Positions 52,986-62,051 of a stretch of 64,000 nt of DNA are shown piece by piece. The first letter of the stretch is position 1; every line of letters begins with the position of its first letter. Source of the DNA: Nocardioides jiangsuensis. GTDB taxonomy: Bacteria > Actinomycetota > Actinomycetes > Propionibacteriales > Nocardioidaceae. The notes beneath the pieces were generated by a model. The model was not told the DNA's origin. It was given only the letters and a program-made list of their open reading frames with translations, and did no database searches. Where the stretch lies: NCBI RefSeq assembly GCF_019679455.1, contig NZ_JAIEZQ010000002.1:496001-560000 (forward strand). The letters are read 5' to 3'. The translations under genes and the position numbers were made by a program.

Positions 52986-53849
52986 GTGACCACCACCGAG
53001 CAGAAGCCCGAGCGGACCGAGTCGGAGTTCGACCGCGGCATCGCGCTGCGCAGGCGCGAGGACGACGCACGCACCTACGACGGCGACCTCGACGGCGGCT
53101 GGAAGGTCGGCGAGGGGATCAACGGCGGGCTGCTGCTCGCGCTCGCGGGCAACGCGCTGCGCCAGACCTTCCTCGACGACGACCACCCGGACCCGATCTC
53201 GGTCAGCGCCTACTACCTCTCGGCCTCCCGGGCGGGGGCCGCGACGCTGCACACGGACGTCGTACGGCGTGGTCGCACGATGTCGACGGGGACGGTCGCG
53301 CTGTGCCAGCCCGACGACGCCGGGCAGCCGGTCGAGCGCGTGCGCGCGCTGGCGACGTACGGCGACCTGACGTCCCTGCCGGAGCAGGTGCATACGACCG
53401 CCGCGGCGCCCGTGCTCCCCGACCCGGAGCGATGCATCGGCACCGACCTGGCGCCGCCGGACTTCAGGGCGAACGCGCCTCTGCTGGACCGTTTCGACCT
53501 GCGTCTCGACCCGGACACGGTCGGCTGGGCGCTCGGCAAGCCGTCCGGCCGGGGCCGGATCCAGGGGTGGCTGCGGCTCGCCGACGGACGCGAGCCCGAC
53601 CCGCTGTCGCTGCTTCTCGCGCTCGACGCGCTCCCGCCGGTCACGTTCGACCTGGGCCTGCCGGGATGGGCACCGACCCTGGAGCTCACCGCCCACGTCC
53701 GCGCGGTCCCTGCTCCCGGGTGGCTCAAGGTCGTGCACGCGACGCGCAACTACGCCGGCGGCCTGCTCGAGGAGGACGCCGAGGTCTGGGACTCCACCGG
53801 GCGGCTCGTCGCGCAGTCACGGCAGCTCGCCCGGGCCCCGCGCCCGTAG
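52986..53849 (+). CDS. Acyl-CoA thioesterase-like (double hot-dog) protein
   Basis: A 287-residue protein with the TesB-like double hot-dog layout. The first half has DLDGGWKVGEGINGGLLLAL and DPISVSAYYLSASRAGAATL, the second has PDTVGWALGKPSGRGRIQGW, then LSLLLALDALPPVTFDLGLP and PTLELTAHVRAVPAPGWLKV. Family members hydrolyse acyl-CoA thioesters; chain-length preference is unknown. GTG 52986 follows a leaderless-type promoter. It converges with the HNH-domain gene, 67 bases apart, where no strong hairpin was found. Confidence 0.82.
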   Translation: MTTTEQKPERTESEFDRGIALRRREDDARTYDGDLDGGWKVGEGINGGLLLALAGNALRQTFLDDDHPDPISVSAYYLSASRAGAATLHTDVVRRGRTMSTGTVALCQPDDAGQPVERVRALATYGDLTSLPEQVHTTAAAPVLPDPERCIGTDLAPPDFRANAPLLDRFDLRLDPDTVGWALGKPSGRGRIQGWLRLADGREPDPLSLLLALDALPPVTFDLGLPGWAPTLELTAHVRAVPAPGWLKVVHATRNYAGGLLEEDAEVWDSTGRLVAQSRQLARAPRP

Positions 53850-53916
53850 CCGGACAGGTCGTCACGGTCGTCCTGAGGTGAGGCGACCGCGGTCTGCACG
53901 CGAGGCGTTCAGCGGG

Positions 53917-55503
53917 TCAGGCGGCGTACTCGACGACGAGGTCGGCGACGTAGCGCTCCAGCCGGGTCACCGGTTGCGGTGAGCCGGGGCCGTGGACGTC
54001 CGGGGTGCCGCGGACCTGACGAGTCCCGGTGTGGTCGACGAGGTAGATCGCGCCGTGAGGTGCTCGCCACACGAAGATGCCCGGGAACGGCTGGTGGAGC
54101 TCCCAGTCGCCGTGCGTCTTGACCCGGTGGTGGAACCGGCTCATCGGGGCGAGGTTGTCCTCGCGGGTCTGGCCGGGTGGCCCGCCCTCGTCGGGTGGGA
54201 CATAGCGGCGGGTGTGGTCGAGGTCCATGCCGCGCCGGGTCGAACCGGCGTAGGGGAACACGTCGGCCGGCGTCCGCAGCTGCACGGCCTCGCGGAGCCG
54301 GTCGGGGATCTCGTAGGCGTCCACCGGAGCCTGCCCGGCGAGGTCGACGACCGGCCTGACCGTGAACCTGCAGTGCGGCCCGAGGAGGTCGCGGACGTAC
54401 TGCGCGGAGACCGGCCCCTCACCCTCCCAGCGGACGACGCCGCCGGACCCGTCGAGAGAGTCGGCGTGCAGGTGGAGGTAGAGCGTGACCGTGGGCAGCA
54501 GCGACCGGGGGTCGAAGGTCCATCCCGTCGAGCCGGCCGCGGGTACGTCGGCCGGGTGGAAGGGCCTGGCGAACGCCGCCAGGCCGGAGCCCTGCGCGAC
54601 CCCACAGTCCGCGGTGGCGCCCACGGAGCCCTCGTCGGACGTGTCGTCAGCCGGGTCGTCGTCGGAAAGCGGTTCGTCCTCGGGGGCGTAGCCGTCACCC
54701 GGCGTCGGGGTCCCCGCGGACCGACCCACGTGCGCGGCGTACGCCTGGAGCAGCTGCAGCGCCTGCAGCGGGTTGGCCATCAGCAACATCGCCGTCGCGC
54801 GGCGAGCGTCCTCGGGATCGGCGTCGCCCAGAGCACGGAGCCCGTCGGCGAGGTAGGCGATGGTCGCGTCGATCCGGGTGATCGCCGCGGCGTGGTCCTT
54901 GACGTACAGCGTCTTCTGGCCGTGGTCGTTGGAGCGGCCGACCTTGGCGAACTGCTCCTGCGCCGCGGCCAGCTCACGCTCCGCAGCGGCCTCGGGGTCG
55001 GCCTCGACCACCTTCGCCTCGACCACGGTGAGGAACCGGTGGAAGGGCAGCCGCCCGTCGGCGTACTCGGCGACCCCGGCATCGACGTACGCGGCCTGCT
55101 CCAGGCTCAGGGCCCGGGTCGCCTGTGCCACCTTGCGCGCGACCCACGACTGCACCTCGCCCGCGGCGACCCGCGCCCACAGCCGGGGCAGCCGGTGCCG
55201 CGTCTCCAGCACGTCACCGAGCAGCCGCTTCGCGGACCCGGTGCCGATGCCGAGCTCGCCGGCCATCTCGGCGACCGCGAACTCGCGCACGGCCGGAGTG
55301 CCCGCACCGGCCAGCCGCACCGACATCTCCATCCCGGGCAGCAGGTGCCGGTCGGTCAACGTCGCGTCGGCGTCGTAGAGGTCCGCGAAGTGCGCGGCCA
55401 GCAGGAAGATGTCGCGCTCGGCGGCATCACGTCGGCGGCGCAGCCGACCGAACGACACAAGCGCCTCGCGGGCGTCGTGCTCGTCGATCGGCGTCGTCTC
55501 CAT
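53917..55503 (-). CDS. DUF222/HNH endonuclease-domain protein (13E12 repeat family-like)
   Basis: A 528-residue protein. The N-terminal DUF222 region (EHDAREALVSFGRLRRRRDA, GSAKRLLGDVLETRHRLPRL, ADGRLPFHRFLTVVEAKVVE) is followed by a variable acidic linker at ~270-310 and a C-terminal HNH motif in MDLDHTRRYVPPDEGG, GQTREDNLAPMSRFHHRVKT. These proteins are highly repeated in actinobacterial genomes and are often linked with REP13E12-type elements, but no repeat boundaries or integrase are visible here. ATG 55503 fits the family start. Nuclease activity is inferred. Confidence 0.85.
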   Translation of the reverse strand: METTPIDEHDAREALVSFGRLRRRRDAAERDIFLLAAHFADLYDADATLTDRHLLPGMEMSVRLAGAGTPAVREFAVAEMAGELGIGTGSAKRLLGDVLETRHRLPRLWARVAAGEVQSWVARKVAQATRALSLEQAAYVDAGVAEYADGRLPFHRFLTVVEAKVVEADPEAAAERELAAAQEQFAKVGRSNDHGQKTLYVKDHAAAITRIDATIAYLADGLRALGDADPEDARRATAMLLMANPLQALQLLQAYAAHVGRSAGTPTPGDGYAPEDEPLSDDDPADDTSDEGSVGATADCGVAQGSGLAAFARPFHPADVPAAGSTGWTFDPRSLLPTVTLYLHLHADSLDGSGGVVRWEGEGPVSAQYVRDLLGPHCRFTVRPVVDLAGQAPVDAYEIPDRLREAVQLRTPADVFPYAGSTRRGMDLDHTRRYVPPDEGGPPGQTREDNLAPMSRFHHRVKTHGDWELHQPFPGIFVWRAPHGAIYLVDHTGTRQVRGTPDVHGPGSPQPVTRLERYVADLVVEYAA

Positions 55504-55644
55504 GGCCCTCACGCTAGGGCAGACCACCGACAGTTTCGGGCATCGCCCGCGGCGGCCGTGGCTCGTCTCATCCACCCGGCTGGGGCCTTGCCCAGACCTA
55601 CCGTGACTGGCCCACTGCCGCCTGGTGAGCCAGGCGGACGCGAG

Positions 55645-56258
55645 TCAGAGCCTCATGTGGGCCGGAAAGCCCGTCCACCGCAGCTCGTCGGGCAGGTGCG
55701 ACATGTCGTTGAACACCACCACGGTGGGCGGCCGGTCAGTGAAATACCGAAGCACCGTCAGAGCGGCGTGGCCGTGGTCGAGCCCCAACCAACGCCACTG
55801 CGGAGCAGCGCACGCATGGCGAACCAGCCACCCGATGGTGAAAGCGTGAGTCACGACCAGATGGTGGCTGTCGTCCCCGACCTGCTCCGGCCCGGTCAGC
55901 AGCCGGATGGCCTCCGCCGCGAACTCCGCTCCCTGTGCCACTTCCCCGACGAGACGTCAGCCAGGAATGCCATCACACCGGCCCGGTGCTCTGGGTCGAC
56001 CTCGTCCGGGGACGGCACGTGGGGGATGTAGTCCCCGGCAGCGTCGAGCTCGATGACCGGCACCTGGCTGCCGAGCTGCCGTGCCACGAGCTGCGCGGTT
56101 TCCGTCGCCCTCGGCAGCGGGCCGTGCTGAACCGATCCGAAGGGCACATTCGACAGGCGCCGCCCAAGCAACACGGCCTGCTGGACACCCCGCTCGGTCA
56201 GCCTGCCGTCGTCGTCCGGCTCGGCGTGCCGCGTGAGGTACAGGTGTCGCACTGACAT
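55645..56258 (-). pseudogene. Histidine phosphatase (phosphoglycerate-mutase-like), frameshifted
   Basis: The N-terminal part (SVRHLYLTRHAEPDDDGRLT, GPLPRATETAQLVARQL, catalytic RH) lies in one minus-strand frame and the C-terminal part (AQGAEFAAEAIRLLTGPEQV, HHLVVTHAFTIGWLVRHACA, with the second histidine, VVVFNDMSHLPDELRWTGF) in another. The frames meet at a CCCC run, 55944-55947 (GGGG on the coding strand); one more G would join them as SSGEVAQGAEF. Both halves are well conserved, so a sequencing error in the homopolymer or a very recent mutation is likely. Intact relatives are small phosphatases of varied substrate. Confidence 0.78.
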
Positions 56259-56351
56259 TCCCGGCATTCAATCACGAGCCCTTGACGGCCAATAGGAGCA
56301 TCAGTTCCGGGCGGCCAAAGCCCTTGTGCACCAGGAGAGTCCAGGGCGCCG

Positions 56352-57449
56352 TCAGTCGAAGGTCGACCGGTCCATCGCGAAGACGTAGCGCCGCCCCGGG
56401 TACTCCGACAGCGACAGCAGCTGGTCCCGCGACGGCCAGTAGCTGACGTCCTCCACGCCCACCGGCAGCACCCCGGTGCGACGCCGGAACGCCCCAGGTC
56501 GTCCGACGTACAGCGAACCGGGTAGGCACCTTCCGGCGCTGGTCGTCAGGTACCACCGGCCGCCGACGACGGTCGCGCCCTGCATGCCCTGCACCCCCTG
56601 CTCCGGCAGCCGGGTCGGCCGAGCCACGCCGTCGTCGGAGACCCGCAGCAGCGACGTCGCGGGGTCGAGCGTGAAGTCGACGAGCCGGGTGGTCCGACTG
56701 CCCCGTCCGTACTCGCCCGCCACCAGACGCGGCGCACCAGCCGGCCCGCCCCCGCGCGCGGCGTGCGCGAGCGACAGGAACGAGTACCGCATCCGCTCGA
56801 CGCCATCCTCGGCGAACGCGTCGTAGGTGAAGCGCACCGGCAGCACGTAGCGGTACCCGAAGCTGCCCACCCCGACGCCGAGCGCCGACGGGTCGCCGCT
56901 GCCCGGCACCCGCATCACGTCGTCGAGGTGGAAGGTGTGGATCCCGCGCGCCGTCCCGGCCGCGTGCAGGTAGCGCCCGTGCCACACGAGCCCGCCGGCG
57001 TGCACCTTCACCGGCCGCAGGTCGACCGTGCCCGAGGCGGAGAGGTGCGCCTCGACGAGGAGGACGTGCCGGTACGCCGGCCCTCCGGACGCGCCGACGT
57101 CGACGAAGGTGACGCGCGACCCCTTGTTCAGCCCGTCCACGTCCTTGGAGTACCAGCTCGTGCACAGCACCGCGCGGCCGGCGACCTGCTCCGTCGCGGG
57201 GTCCGCGTCCGCCGAGGTGGTGATGCCCTGCGGCCACCACCGCTGGCTTCGGGAGTCCTCGTCGTCCCAGCGGAAACCCCAGCGCACCGCCCGGCCGGGC
57301 ACGTTGCGCACCGAGCCCTTCCGGTTCAGGTCCTCGAGCACGCCGGCCACGCCGACCCGACCGCCGAGCGCCGCGGCCAGGGCGGACACCTCGTCGACCC
57401 GTTCACGCGTGCGCACGAGGTGCACCCCGGTCGTCCCCGGTTCGTCCAC
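56352..57449 (-). CDS. Hypothetical secreted-like or beta-propeller-type protein without recognised family
   Basis: A 365-residue protein. GTG 57449 has GGGAGGGG four bases upstream, a strong ribosome binding site. It has repeated short beta-strand motifs with aromatic residues (YRHVLLVEAHLSASGTVDLR, then GGLVWHGRYLHAAGTARGIH, then YLTTSAGRCLPGSLYVGRPG, then VLPVGVEDVSYWPSRDQLLS), which suggests a beta-propeller. There is no signal peptide in this start. No catalytic motif was recognised. It stands alone between the broken phosphatase and the Nudix fusion gene, divergent from the latter. Confidence 0.65.
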   Translation of the reverse strand: MDEPGTTGVHLVRTRERVDEVSALAAALGGRVGVAGVLEDLNRKGSVRNVPGRAVRWGFRWDDEDSRSQRWWPQGITTSADADPATEQVAGRAVLCTSWYSKDVDGLNKGSRVTFVDVGASGGPAYRHVLLVEAHLSASGTVDLRPVKVHAGGLVWHGRYLHAAGTARGIHTFHLDDVMRVPGSGDPSALGVGVGSFGYRYVLPVRFTYDAFAEDGVERMRYSFLSLAHAARGGGPAGAPRLVAGEYGRGSRTTRLVDFTLDPATSLLRVSDDGVARPTRLPEQGVQGMQGATVVGGRWYLTTSAGRCLPGSLYVGRPGAFRRRTGVLPVGVEDVSYWPSRDQLLSLSEYPGRRYVFAMDRSTFD

Positions 57450-57516
57450 GTGACCCCTCCCACTAGATTGTCAGCCCGAGTCTGACGCGGGACGACAAGC
57501 AGGGAAAGGCGGACAC

Positions 57517-58635
57517 GTGGCCGAGGTGCTCGTGATGGGGGCGGCCATCGTCCGTGACGGACGCGTCCTCGCCGCCCGCCGTACCGACCCGCCGGAGCTG
57601 GCCGGCCGCTGGGAGTTCCCCGGAGGCAAGGCCGAGCCGGGCGAGGACGCCGAGGCCGCGGCGGTCCGCGAGATCCACGAGGAGCTCGGCTCCGACGTCG
57701 TGGTGACCGGGCACCTGCGCGGCGAGCAGCACGTGAAGCCCGGTTACGTCCTGCGGGTGGCCCTCGCCGAGCTCGTCGCCGGCGAGCCCGTTCCGCACGA
57801 GCACGACGCGGTCCGCTGGCTCGGTCCCGAGGAGCTCCACGACGTCGCCTGGCTCGCGCCCGACGTGCCCTTCCTCGACGAGCTGCGGGAGGTCCTCCTC
57901 GACGGCACCAGGCTGGACGGCGGCAACGTCGGCGGAGCGGTCAAGGTCGGCCACACCGTACGGCGGGCGACCGGGTCGTGGACGCCGGCGGTGCACGCCC
58001 TCCTCGACCACCTCCGCGGCTCGGGCCTGCCCCACGTCCCGCGGGTGCTGGGCACCGACGCGCGTGGCCGCGAGGTGCTCACCCACCTGCCGGGCCACGT
58101 CGTCGACGTGGACCGCGACGCGCTCACCGACGCGCAGCTGGTCGCGCTCGCAGGCTGGGCGAGGTCCCTGCACGACGCCGTCCCGGACTTCGACCACCCC
58201 GGCCCGTGGCGGTTCTCCGGTGTCGACGGACCGACCGTGGTCGCCCACAACGACCTGGCGCCGTACAACGTGTGCTTCGAGGGCGACGCGCTCACCGGCG
58301 TCTTCGACTGGGACCTCGCCGGTCCGTCCACCCCGCTGCTCGAGCTCGCCCACCTGGCGTGGACCGCGGTGCCGCTGTTCCGGCCCGTGGATCCCGCGAC
58401 CGCGGCCCGGCGTCTCGCGCTGGTCGCGGAGGCCTACGGCGGGTTCGCCGGGCGGGAGGTCCTCGACGCCGTCCCGGAGCGGGTCCGCATCGCCTGCGAC
58501 GGCATCCGCGCCGCCGTCGCCGCCGGGGACGAGGGGATGCGCGCACTCGCGGCCACCGGCGAGCCCGAGCGCACCGAGCGGCGGCTGGCAGACTTGAGGG
58601 AACGGATCCCGGCCATCGAGAAGGAGCTCAGGTGA
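57517..58635 (+). CDS. Nudix hydrolase fused to an aminoglycoside-phosphotransferase-like kinase domain
   Basis: A 372-residue fusion. Residues ~1-130 are a MutT-type Nudix domain (VAEVLVMGAAIVRDGRVLAA; Nudix box G-x5-E-x7-R-E-x2-E-E-x-G around residues 37-59). Residues ~133-372 are an APH/choline-kinase-like domain: a LDGGNVGGAVKVGHTVRRAT entry, catalytic AHNDLAPYNVCF and metal-binding GVFDWDLAGPSTPLLELAHL. Nudix enzymes cleave nucleoside diphosphate-X bonds; the kinase substrate is unknown. The reading frame is continuous, with no stop between the halves. GGGAAAGG lies upstream of GTG 57517. It overlaps the next gene by four bases. Confidence 0.82.
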   Translation: MAEVLVMGAAIVRDGRVLAARRTDPPELAGRWEFPGGKAEPGEDAEAAAVREIHEELGSDVVVTGHLRGEQHVKPGYVLRVALAELVAGEPVPHEHDAVRWLGPEELHDVAWLAPDVPFLDELREVLLDGTRLDGGNVGGAVKVGHTVRRATGSWTPAVHALLDHLRGSGLPHVPRVLGTDARGREVLTHLPGHVVDVDRDALTDAQLVALAGWARSLHDAVPDFDHPGPWRFSGVDGPTVVAHNDLAPYNVCFEGDALTGVFDWDLAGPSTPLLELAHLAWTAVPLFRPVDPATAARRLALVAEAYGGFAGREVLDAVPERVRIACDGIRAAVAAGDEGMRALAATGEPERTERRLADLRERIPAIEKELR

Positions 58636-58940
58636 CCCCGCTGCACCTCCGCGCGGTCTTCTACGAGGAGGACGACGCGCACGCCGTCGCCGGCCGGCTC
58701 AGCCACGACGGCTATCGGGCCGACGTGGTGCGCGAACGGCTCGCGGGCGAGGACGACGACGAGGACCACCCGTGGGCCGTCGTCACCGACGCCCCCGAGT
58801 TCGTCCTCGACGTGCTCGTCGACCAGCATGACGGCTGGCTCGACCTCGAGCGCGACCTCCCGCCGGTCGACGTACCCCCGGCGCCGCTGGACCTGCCCGA
58901 GGAGCCGCGCCGGGTGAAGGGGCACTTCCGCCGCGACTAG
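58632..58940 (+). CDS. Small conserved protein of unknown function
   Basis: A 102-residue protein coupled to the Nudix-kinase gene by a GTGA overlap. It reads HLRAVFYEEDDAHAVAGRLS, then DEDHPWAVVTDAPEFVLDVL, then VDQHDGWLDLERDLPPVDVP. The acidic GEDDDEDH stretch and the Pro-rich end suggest a small soluble fold followed by a flexible tail. No family was recognised. Its TAG stop is part of the -10 element of mshB, so its end and the next promoter overlap. Confidence 0.6.
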   Translation: MTPLHLRAVFYEEDDAHAVAGRLSHDGYRADVVRERLAGEDDDEDHPWAVVTDAPEFVLDVLVDQHDGWLDLERDLPPVDVPPAPLDLPEEPRRVKGHFRRD

Positions 58941-58943
58941 GCT
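58938..58943 (+). promoter_or_regulatory. -10 element (TAGGCT), leaderless-type promoter of mshB
   Basis: TAGGCT ends seven bases before the ATG at 58951. It includes the TAG stop of the preceding gene. No Shine-Dalgarno sequence lies in the seven bases. Confidence 0.45.
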
Positions 58944-58950
58944 GGACGGC

Positions 58951-59856
58951 ATGGAACAGCGGATGTTGCTGGTGCACGCGCACCCCGACGACGAGAGCAT
59001 CAACCAGGGCGCGACGATGGCCAAGTACGCCGCCCGCGGCACCCAGGTCACGCTGGTGACCTGCACCCTCGGTGAGGAGGGTGAGGTCCTCGTCCCCGGG
59101 CTCGCGCACCTGGCCTCCGACAAGGAGGACCGGCTCGGCGAGCACCGGATCACCGAGCTGGCCAACGCGATGAAGGAGCTCGGGGTCACCGACCACCGCT
59201 TCCTCGGCGGCGCCGGCACCTACCGCGACTCGGGGATGGTCTGGCACGAGAGCGGCCACGCCACGGCGGGGGAGGACGTCAAGGAGGGCACCTTCTGGCG
59301 TGCCGACCTGCTCGAGGCCACCGCGCACCTCGTCGAGATCGTCCGTGAGGTCCGCCCGCAGGTGCTCGTGACCTACGACCAGTTCGGCAACTACGGGCAC
59401 CCCGACCACATCCAGGCGCACCGGGTCGCGACGTACGCCGTGTCGCTGGCCGCGGCGCGGTCCTTCCGGCCGGACCTCGGCCCGGCGTGGGACGTCGCCA
59501 AGGTCTACTGGGGTGCGATGTCGGAGACGCGGATGCGCGAGGGGCTGCGCAAGCTCCGCGCCGCCGGGGACACCACCACGTTCGAGGGCATGGACCCCGA
59601 GGACGACCTCGGCTGGTGGGTGACCTCCGACGAGTTCCTCGACGCCGAGGTCGACGCCAACGACTTCGTCGCCGCGAAGCTGGCCGCGATGCGCGCCCAC
59701 GAGACCCAGATCGCCGTCGACGGTCCGTTCTTCGCGCTGTCCAACAACGTCGGCAACGAGGTGTGGGGCACCGAGTACTACCGCCTGGTCAAGGGCACCA
59801 AGGGTCCCGTCGACGAGCGCGGGCTCGAGACGGACCTGTTCGCCGGGCTCGAATGA
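58951..59856 (+). CDS. mshB: MshB, GlcNAc-Ins deacetylase of mycothiol synthesis
   Basis: A 301-residue LmbE/PIG-L-type metal-dependent deacetylase that removes the acetyl group from N-acetyl-glucosaminyl-inositol in mycothiol biosynthesis. The zinc motif AHPDDE is at residues 10-15 and the second histidine lies in GNYGHPDHIQAHRVA. Other fit: VTCTLGEEGEVLVPGLAHLA, AGTYRDSGMVWHESGHATAG. Related actinobacterial enzymes (mca) cleave mycothiol conjugates and are similar, but the GEEGE and the downstream DUF6113-like gene favour MshB. It overlaps the next gene by four bases (ATGA). Confidence 0.88.
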   Translation: MEQRMLLVHAHPDDESINQGATMAKYAARGTQVTLVTCTLGEEGEVLVPGLAHLASDKEDRLGEHRITELANAMKELGVTDHRFLGGAGTYRDSGMVWHESGHATAGEDVKEGTFWRADLLEATAHLVEIVREVRPQVLVTYDQFGNYGHPDHIQAHRVATYAVSLAAARSFRPDLGPAWDVAKVYWGAMSETRMREGLRKLRAAGDTTTFEGMDPEDDLGWWVTSDEFLDAEVDANDFVAAKLAAMRAHETQIAVDGPFFALSNNVGNEVWGTEYYRLVKGTKGPVDERGLETDLFAGLE

Positions 59857-60203
59857 GGGCCGCCGGCCTCGCGCTGGCCCTGGCCACGCTGGTGGTGGGT
59901 GCGGGTGCAGGGATCGCCTCGGTCGCCGTGCACCGCACCCTGCCCGGGATCGTGCTCGCGCTCGCCGCGCCGCTGTGGGCGCTGCTGGCCCTGCGGCAGT
60001 GGGGAGCGGGGGCGACGGCAACCTTCGCGGCCGGCTGGCTGGCGGCGCTGGTGGCCGCGCTGCTCGGCCGCGGCGAGGGTGACTACGTGGTCGCCGCCGA
60101 CCTCTCCGGCTACCTGCTGATCGGCGGCGGATTCGCCGTGCTGGCCGTCGCGGTCACCGCGCTAGCGGCACGCAGTTCGGGCTCAGGGGTCACTCCCACC
60201 TAA
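59853..60203 (+). CDS. Small membrane protein next to mshB (DUF6113-like)
   Basis: A 116-residue protein with three or four hydrophobic helices: AAGLALALATLVVGAGAGIA, PGIVLALAAPLWALLALRQW, ATFAAGWLAALVAALLG and GYLLIGGGFAVLAVAVTALA. It resembles DUF6113 membrane proteins, which often follow mshB in actinobacteria. Function unknown. ATG overlaps the mshB stop, and its own TAA stop forms part of the -10 element of the next gene. Confidence 0.7.
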   Translation: MRAAGLALALATLVVGAGAGIASVAVHRTLPGIVLALAAPLWALLALRQWGAGATATFAAGWLAALVAALLGRGEGDYVVAADLSGYLLIGGGFAVLAVAVTALAARSSGSGVTPT

Positions 60204-60206
60204 ACT
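60201..60206 (+). promoter_or_regulatory. -10 element (TAAACT), leaderless-type promoter of VanW gene
   Basis: TAAACT ends seven bases before GTG 60214 and includes the TAA stop of the preceding gene. It matches the TAnnnT pattern. No ribosome binding site is present. Confidence 0.45.
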
Positions 60207-60213
60207 GCCACGT

Positions 60214-61944
60214 GTGAGCGACCAGCCCTATCGTCAGAGGAACAACGACCGCCGCGTCGGAGCATGGCTCCTGACGGGCCTCGCGGTGCTGTTCGGGGGC
60301 CTGTACGTCGCCGGCTACCTGTTCACCGGTGACCGCGTGCCCCGGGGCACGAGCGTCGCCGGTGTCGAGATCGGCGGGCTCACCCCGGTGGCCGCCCGCG
60401 CCGAGCTCGCCGACGGCCTGCGGGCGCGCGACGGCGCGATCGTGGTCAGCGCCGACGGCCAACGCCGCCGGATCGACCCGGCCGAGGCCGGTCTGGACGT
60501 CGACGTCGAGGCCACCGTCGAGCAGGCCGGCGGCGGTCGCAGCTGGAACCCCGCCCGCATGTGGGACTACTTCACCGGCGGCGACGACCTCGAGCCCGTG
60601 GTCACCGTAGACGAGACCCGGCTCGGCGAGGAGGTCGAGTCCTTCGCGAAGGAGATCGACGAGCCCGCGCGCGAGGGCCGGATCAGCTTCAAGGGCGGCG
60701 AGGCCGACCCGCGCTACCCCGAGCCCGGCCAGCGCCTGGACCGCGCGAAGGCCGAGGACGCCGTGGTCGCGGCGTACCTCGGTGGCGACGAGGTCGTGCC
60801 CCTGGAGGTCGACGTGGTCGAGCCGGAGGTCAGCGAGAAGAAGGTCCGCTCCGCGATGGAGGACTTCGCCAACCCGGCCATGTCCGCCCCGGTCGTGTTC
60901 GTGCTCGCCAGCCAGAACGTCGTGCTCCGGCCACCGGCGTACGCCGACGCGCTCTCGATGAAGCCGGAGAACGGCTCGCTCGTCCCGCAGCTCGACGAGA
61001 AGAAGCTGCTCGCGGCGCTGAGGCCGGCCACCAGCAGCGCCGAGCTCGCCCCGCGGGACGCGACCGTGAAGCTCGTGAACGGCTCGCCGAAGGTCGTGCC
61101 CGGCCGCAACGGGGTCACCTTCGACCCGAAGCAGGTCACCGAGCAGTTCCTCTCGCTGGTCGTGCAGCGCGGCCGCAACCGCACGATGGAGGTCAAGAGC
61201 GTCATCGACAGGCCCGACTTCGACGCCGCCGACGCCGCGAAGCTGGGGATCGAGGAGGTCGTCTCCTCGTTCACCACGCAGTTCCCGCACGCCGACTACC
61301 GCAACGTCAACCTCGGCCGCGCCGCCGAGCTCGTCAACGGAACCGTGCTCAAGCCCGGCGAGACGTTCAGCCTCAACGACACGGTCGGGGAGCGCACCGT
61401 GGCGAACGGCTTCACCGAGGGGTTCATCATCAGCGACGGCGTGTTCAAGGAGGACCTCGGCGGCGGCGTCTCCCAGGTCGCCACGACACTGTTCAACGCG
61501 GCCTTCTTCGCCGGCCTCGAGGACGTCGAGCACAAGCCGCACTCGTTCTACATCGACCGCTACCCGATCGGCCGCGAGGCCACGGTGGTGTGGGGCGCGG
61601 TGGACCTGCGGTTCAAGAACGACACCCCGCACGGCATCCTGATCCAGTCCTGGGTGAACCCGAGCACCCCGTCGTCGTACGGCTCGATGAACGTGCGCAT
61701 GTGGTCCACGAAGTACTGGAACATCACCGCCGGCGTCTCGGACCGCTACGACATCACCGAGGAGGACACGCGGTACGTCGAGGACAAGGACTGCGTGGAG
61801 AACGACGGGTACGGCGGCTTCGACATCGACGTGTACCGCTACTTCCGCCGTGCGGGGAGCGACGAGCTGGTCCGCAAGGAGACCATGCACACGACGTACA
61901 CGCCCTCCGACACCGTGATCTGCGGCAAGGACCCGAACGCCTGA
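60214..61944 (+). CDS. VanW-family membrane-anchored cell-wall protein
   Basis: A 576-residue protein. A cytoplasmic N-terminus leads to one membrane helix (GAWLLTGLAVLFGGLYVAGY), then an extracytoplasmic region with two peptidoglycan-binding-type (YoaR-like) repeats (SVAGVEIGGLTPVAARAELA, then ADGQRRRIDPAEAGLDVDVE), then the VanW domain (VNLGRAAELVNGTVLKPGET, FSLNDTVGERTVANGFTEGF, GGGVSQVATTLFNAAFFAGL). Anchored proteins of this type are thought to work in envelope maintenance, and the vancomycin link in the name is historical. It probably has a leaderless mRNA. Confidence 0.85.
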   Translation: MSDQPYRQRNNDRRVGAWLLTGLAVLFGGLYVAGYLFTGDRVPRGTSVAGVEIGGLTPVAARAELADGLRARDGAIVVSADGQRRRIDPAEAGLDVDVEATVEQAGGGRSWNPARMWDYFTGGDDLEPVVTVDETRLGEEVESFAKEIDEPAREGRISFKGGEADPRYPEPGQRLDRAKAEDAVVAAYLGGDEVVPLEVDVVEPEVSEKKVRSAMEDFANPAMSAPVVFVLASQNVVLRPPAYADALSMKPENGSLVPQLDEKKLLAALRPATSSAELAPRDATVKLVNGSPKVVPGRNGVTFDPKQVTEQFLSLVVQRGRNRTMEVKSVIDRPDFDAADAAKLGIEEVVSSFTTQFPHADYRNVNLGRAAELVNGTVLKPGETFSLNDTVGERTVANGFTEGFIISDGVFKEDLGGGVSQVATTLFNAAFFAGLEDVEHKPHSFYIDRYPIGREATVVWGAVDLRFKNDTPHGILIQSWVNPSTPSSYGSMNVRMWSTKYWNITAGVSDRYDITEEDTRYVEDKDCVENDGYGGFDIDVYRYFRRAGSDELVRKETMHTTYTPSDTVICGKDPNA

Positions 61945-61949
61945 CGGTG

Positions 61950-61964
61950 CCCCCGCCCCGGGGG
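61950..61964. terminator. GC hairpin after VanW gene
   Basis: CCCCC (61950-61954), a 5-base loop, and GGGGG (61960-61964), six bases after the stop, followed by AAACCTTT. It is a weak candidate terminator. Confidence 0.3.
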
Positions 61965-62051
61965 AAACCTTTGCCGTGGGCGTGCTCGTGTGCCCGCTGC
62001 GTTACCTCCGCGTGGACGGGGTGTGGAACTGCGCCGAGCATGCTGAAAGGC

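Noticed and set aside
53917-55503. DUF222/HNH gene as part of a mobile element
   Set aside because: No integrase, terminal repeats or target duplication were seen around it. The family is common as single chromosomal genes.
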